Shown here: positions 5,609 through 6,680 of the stretch, piece by piece | How positions within the stretch are numbered: the stretch's first letter is position 1 | Layout of the letters: each line of letters starts with the position of its first letter | DNA from: a bacterium | GTDB lineage: Bacteria > Patescibacteriota > JAUYIX01 | Reading direction: 5' to 3' | NCBI GenBank assembly: GCA_030688115.1 | Contig: JAUYIX010000026.1 | Location: forward strand, 1 to 6,680 | DNA length: 6,680 bases | Position numbers and translations under genes: made by a program | The notes under the pieces: model-generated | The model's database searches: none | Told to the model about the DNA's origin: nothing | Seen by the model: the letters and a program-made list of their open reading frames with translations, nothing else

Positions 5609-6523
5609 ATGAGAACTTTCTTAAATCTTGTAAACGGAGATGACTGGCACAGGCCGCAACCGCGTATGTCACCAGATCATGATGAGCAGTATGAGATGCT
5701 GGGTAAGGTCTTACGCAAGAAAAAAATCGAGAACGTACGCGCCAGCAGTAAGTGGTTCTCTCAGGGGAAATTTACTAAATACTGGCGAATGCAAGCTGAT
5801 GGATCCTGGGAGCAAGTCAATCGCTCACTCAGACCGAGTCTGGTCTACGATCGGATGCGGCGTTTTGATTCAAAGACCGGCGATTTTAGTGAGCTGCCCT
5901 ACAGTATAAAGCGTGAAATCGCGCGGCTGTATCCTTTTTATAATGTCCCTGACTTGACCGAACTTCTTGATAATAAGCTTTATCAAGCGGTGGTATTTTC
6001 TGACATGATGCCCAAGACGCAGCTCTGGACCAGTAATCAGGTCTTACAAAATCCTGAGGGCAACAACATTGTCCTTAAGAGTGTGGGAGGCTCGGGCGGT
6101 CAGTTTGTTACCATTACAAAAAAAAGAACTATTCGGATGGACTCGTTAAAGATTCAACAGTCGTTTATTAAGGCGGACCCCACCAATTTACGTGACTTTA
6201 GGGTTGGCATTATCGGCAATAAAATTTTGTATGTGTACCAGCGTATTGCTGCGCAAGGCAGTCTTTATACCAATGTTCATCAAGGTGCCACCATGGAGTT
6301 TGCAAAGCTCAAAGATGTCAAAAATGTGACTGAACGTGCTGTAGAATTGCTTAAGCGCTTGCGTATGTACCGTAAAAAAATTCTGTCCTTAGACTTTATG
6401 GTTGATACCCGTGATAACGTGCCCTATCTCGTGGAGAGCAACTCATATCCGGGCACCGCTAATTTTGGAGCAGCCCGATTGGAGCGCTACTTGACCTCGC
6501 TTGTTAACCACATTCTAGAATAA
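5609..6523 (+). CDS. ATP-grasp (RimK-like) carboxylate-amine ligase, tandem copy 2
   Basis: A 304-residue paralogue of the preceding gene, homologous end to end. GDDW is at 10-13, RAS at 44-46 and FTKYWR at 55-60, the same positions as in copy 1. The ATP-grasp motifs follow: DNK 121-123, VLKSVGGSGG with K157, IQQSFI 182-187, RDFR 195-198, R212, N222 and G226, D262 in SLDFMVD, VESN 275-278 and PG 281-282. In the 20 residues from DNK onward, 15 match copy 1. The metal-binding Asp, Glu and Asn are kept, so it should be active. Divergence lies mainly in the N-terminal half and the surface loops, which suggests the two copies act on different substrates or successive steps; that is inference. Only ten AT-rich bases without a Shine-Dalgarno site separate it from copy 1. 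Its TAA stop overlaps the next ATG by one base. Confidence 0.9.
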   Translation: MRTFLNLVNGDDWHRPQPRMSPDHDEQYEMLGKVLRKKKIENVRASSKWFSQGKFTKYWRMQADGSWEQVNRSLRPSLVYDRMRRFDSKTGDFSELPYSIKREIARLYPFYNVPDLTELLDNKLYQAVVFSDMMPKTQLWTSNQVLQNPEGNNIVLKSVGGSGGQFVTITKKRTIRMDSLKIQQSFIKADPTNLRDFRVGIIGNKILYVYQRIAAQGSLYTNVHQGATMEFAKLKDVKNVTERAVELLKRLRMYRKKILSLDFMVDTRDNVPYLVESNSYPGTANFGAARLERYLTSLVNHILE

Positions 6524-6680
6524 TGGCACGCAAAAAATTACTCATTTTGCATAGTGGCAAACCGGACACGCGCAAGGTGCACCTTAAGCCAGCTGCAGAG
6601 GTTTTATATGACGTCTGGTGGCACGTAGCAAAAAAGTTTGACGCCGATCTTTATCGCGCCTCTATTTACGATTTTACAGG
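6523..6680 (+). CDS. Third tandem ATP-grasp paralogue, cut by the window end
   Basis: The frame opens with the ATG at 6523-6525, whose A is the last base of the previous TAA stop, and stays open to the window edge for 52 complete codons. The translated start has a short strand KKLLILHSG (4-12) like LLTLYTG in copy 1. A helix YDVWWHVAKKF (29-39) follows, matching YQAWGRVAQRQ of copy 1. YRAS at 44-47 is within one residue of the RAS of copies 1 and 2. These correspondences, the strand, size and overlap make it a third member of the same family. It lacks the GDDW motif (GKPD instead) and is the most diverged of the three. The ATP-grasp domain itself lies outside the window, so activity cannot be judged. 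Confidence 0.72.
   Translation, partial: MARKKLLILHSGKPDTRKVHLKPAAEVLYDVWWHVAKKFDADLYRASIYDFT

Overview
The window carries seven protein-coding genes, or parts of them, that I can support, plus a short unrecognised ORF at the left edge. No rRNA, tRNA, insertion sequence or CRISPR array was seen. Genes are tightly packed and base composition is roughly balanced. Almost no start codon has a Shine-Dalgarno sequence, while TATACT/TAGTAT-type -10 boxes sit only 6-7 bases before at least two start codons, which suggests leaderless mRNAs. All stop codons (TAG, TAA, TGA) fit the standard code. These traits, together with a signal-peptide/bactofilin-like/multi-TM protein and a large unrecognised membrane protein, suggest a small-genome bacterium such as a member of Patescibacteria/CPR (for example Saccharibacteria). 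This placement is inference, because no phylogenetic marker gene is present.

Left part (1-3352). A short plus-strand ORF of unknown identity ends at 186 and converges on a methionine-R-sulfoxide reductase (msrB, 192-623, minus). A 200-base divergent intergenic region follows. It holds the msrB promoter, a TATACT promoter, and a puzzling perfect Shine-Dalgarno sequence in front of a TTG codon. Next is a 531-residue protein (824-2419, plus) with a helical soluble N-terminal half and about five membrane segments in its C-terminal half; I do not recognise its family. It converges, with a 15-base gap, on a ZnuA/TroA-type metal-binding protein (2435-3352, minus). That protein has no cysteine and so cannot be a lipoprotein; it has an N-terminal membrane anchor instead. 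No ABC permease or ATPase is nearby.

Middle (3353-4650). A 116-base divergent intergenic region contains an 11-base direct repeat with a 16-base period in front of the metal-binding protein gene. On the other strand it has a TATACT promoter abutting the next start codon. The 393-residue product (3469-4650) has a signal peptide, about nine or ten turns of a 17-residue beta-helix repeat of bactofilin type, and a C-terminal block of about five membrane helices.

Right part (4678-6680). This is the most interesting region: three consecutive, tightly spaced plus-strand genes of one ATP-grasp (RimK-like carboxylate-amine ligase) subfamily. The first two are complete (306 and 304 residues) and clearly homologous along their whole length. 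The third begins at a one-base stop/start overlap and is cut by the window end, but its first 52 residues align with the other two. This looks like a tandemly duplicated ligase operon that adds successive amino acids or amines to an unknown substrate, possibly linked to the envelope because the beta-helix membrane protein lies 27 bases upstream. The substrate and the functional link are inference.
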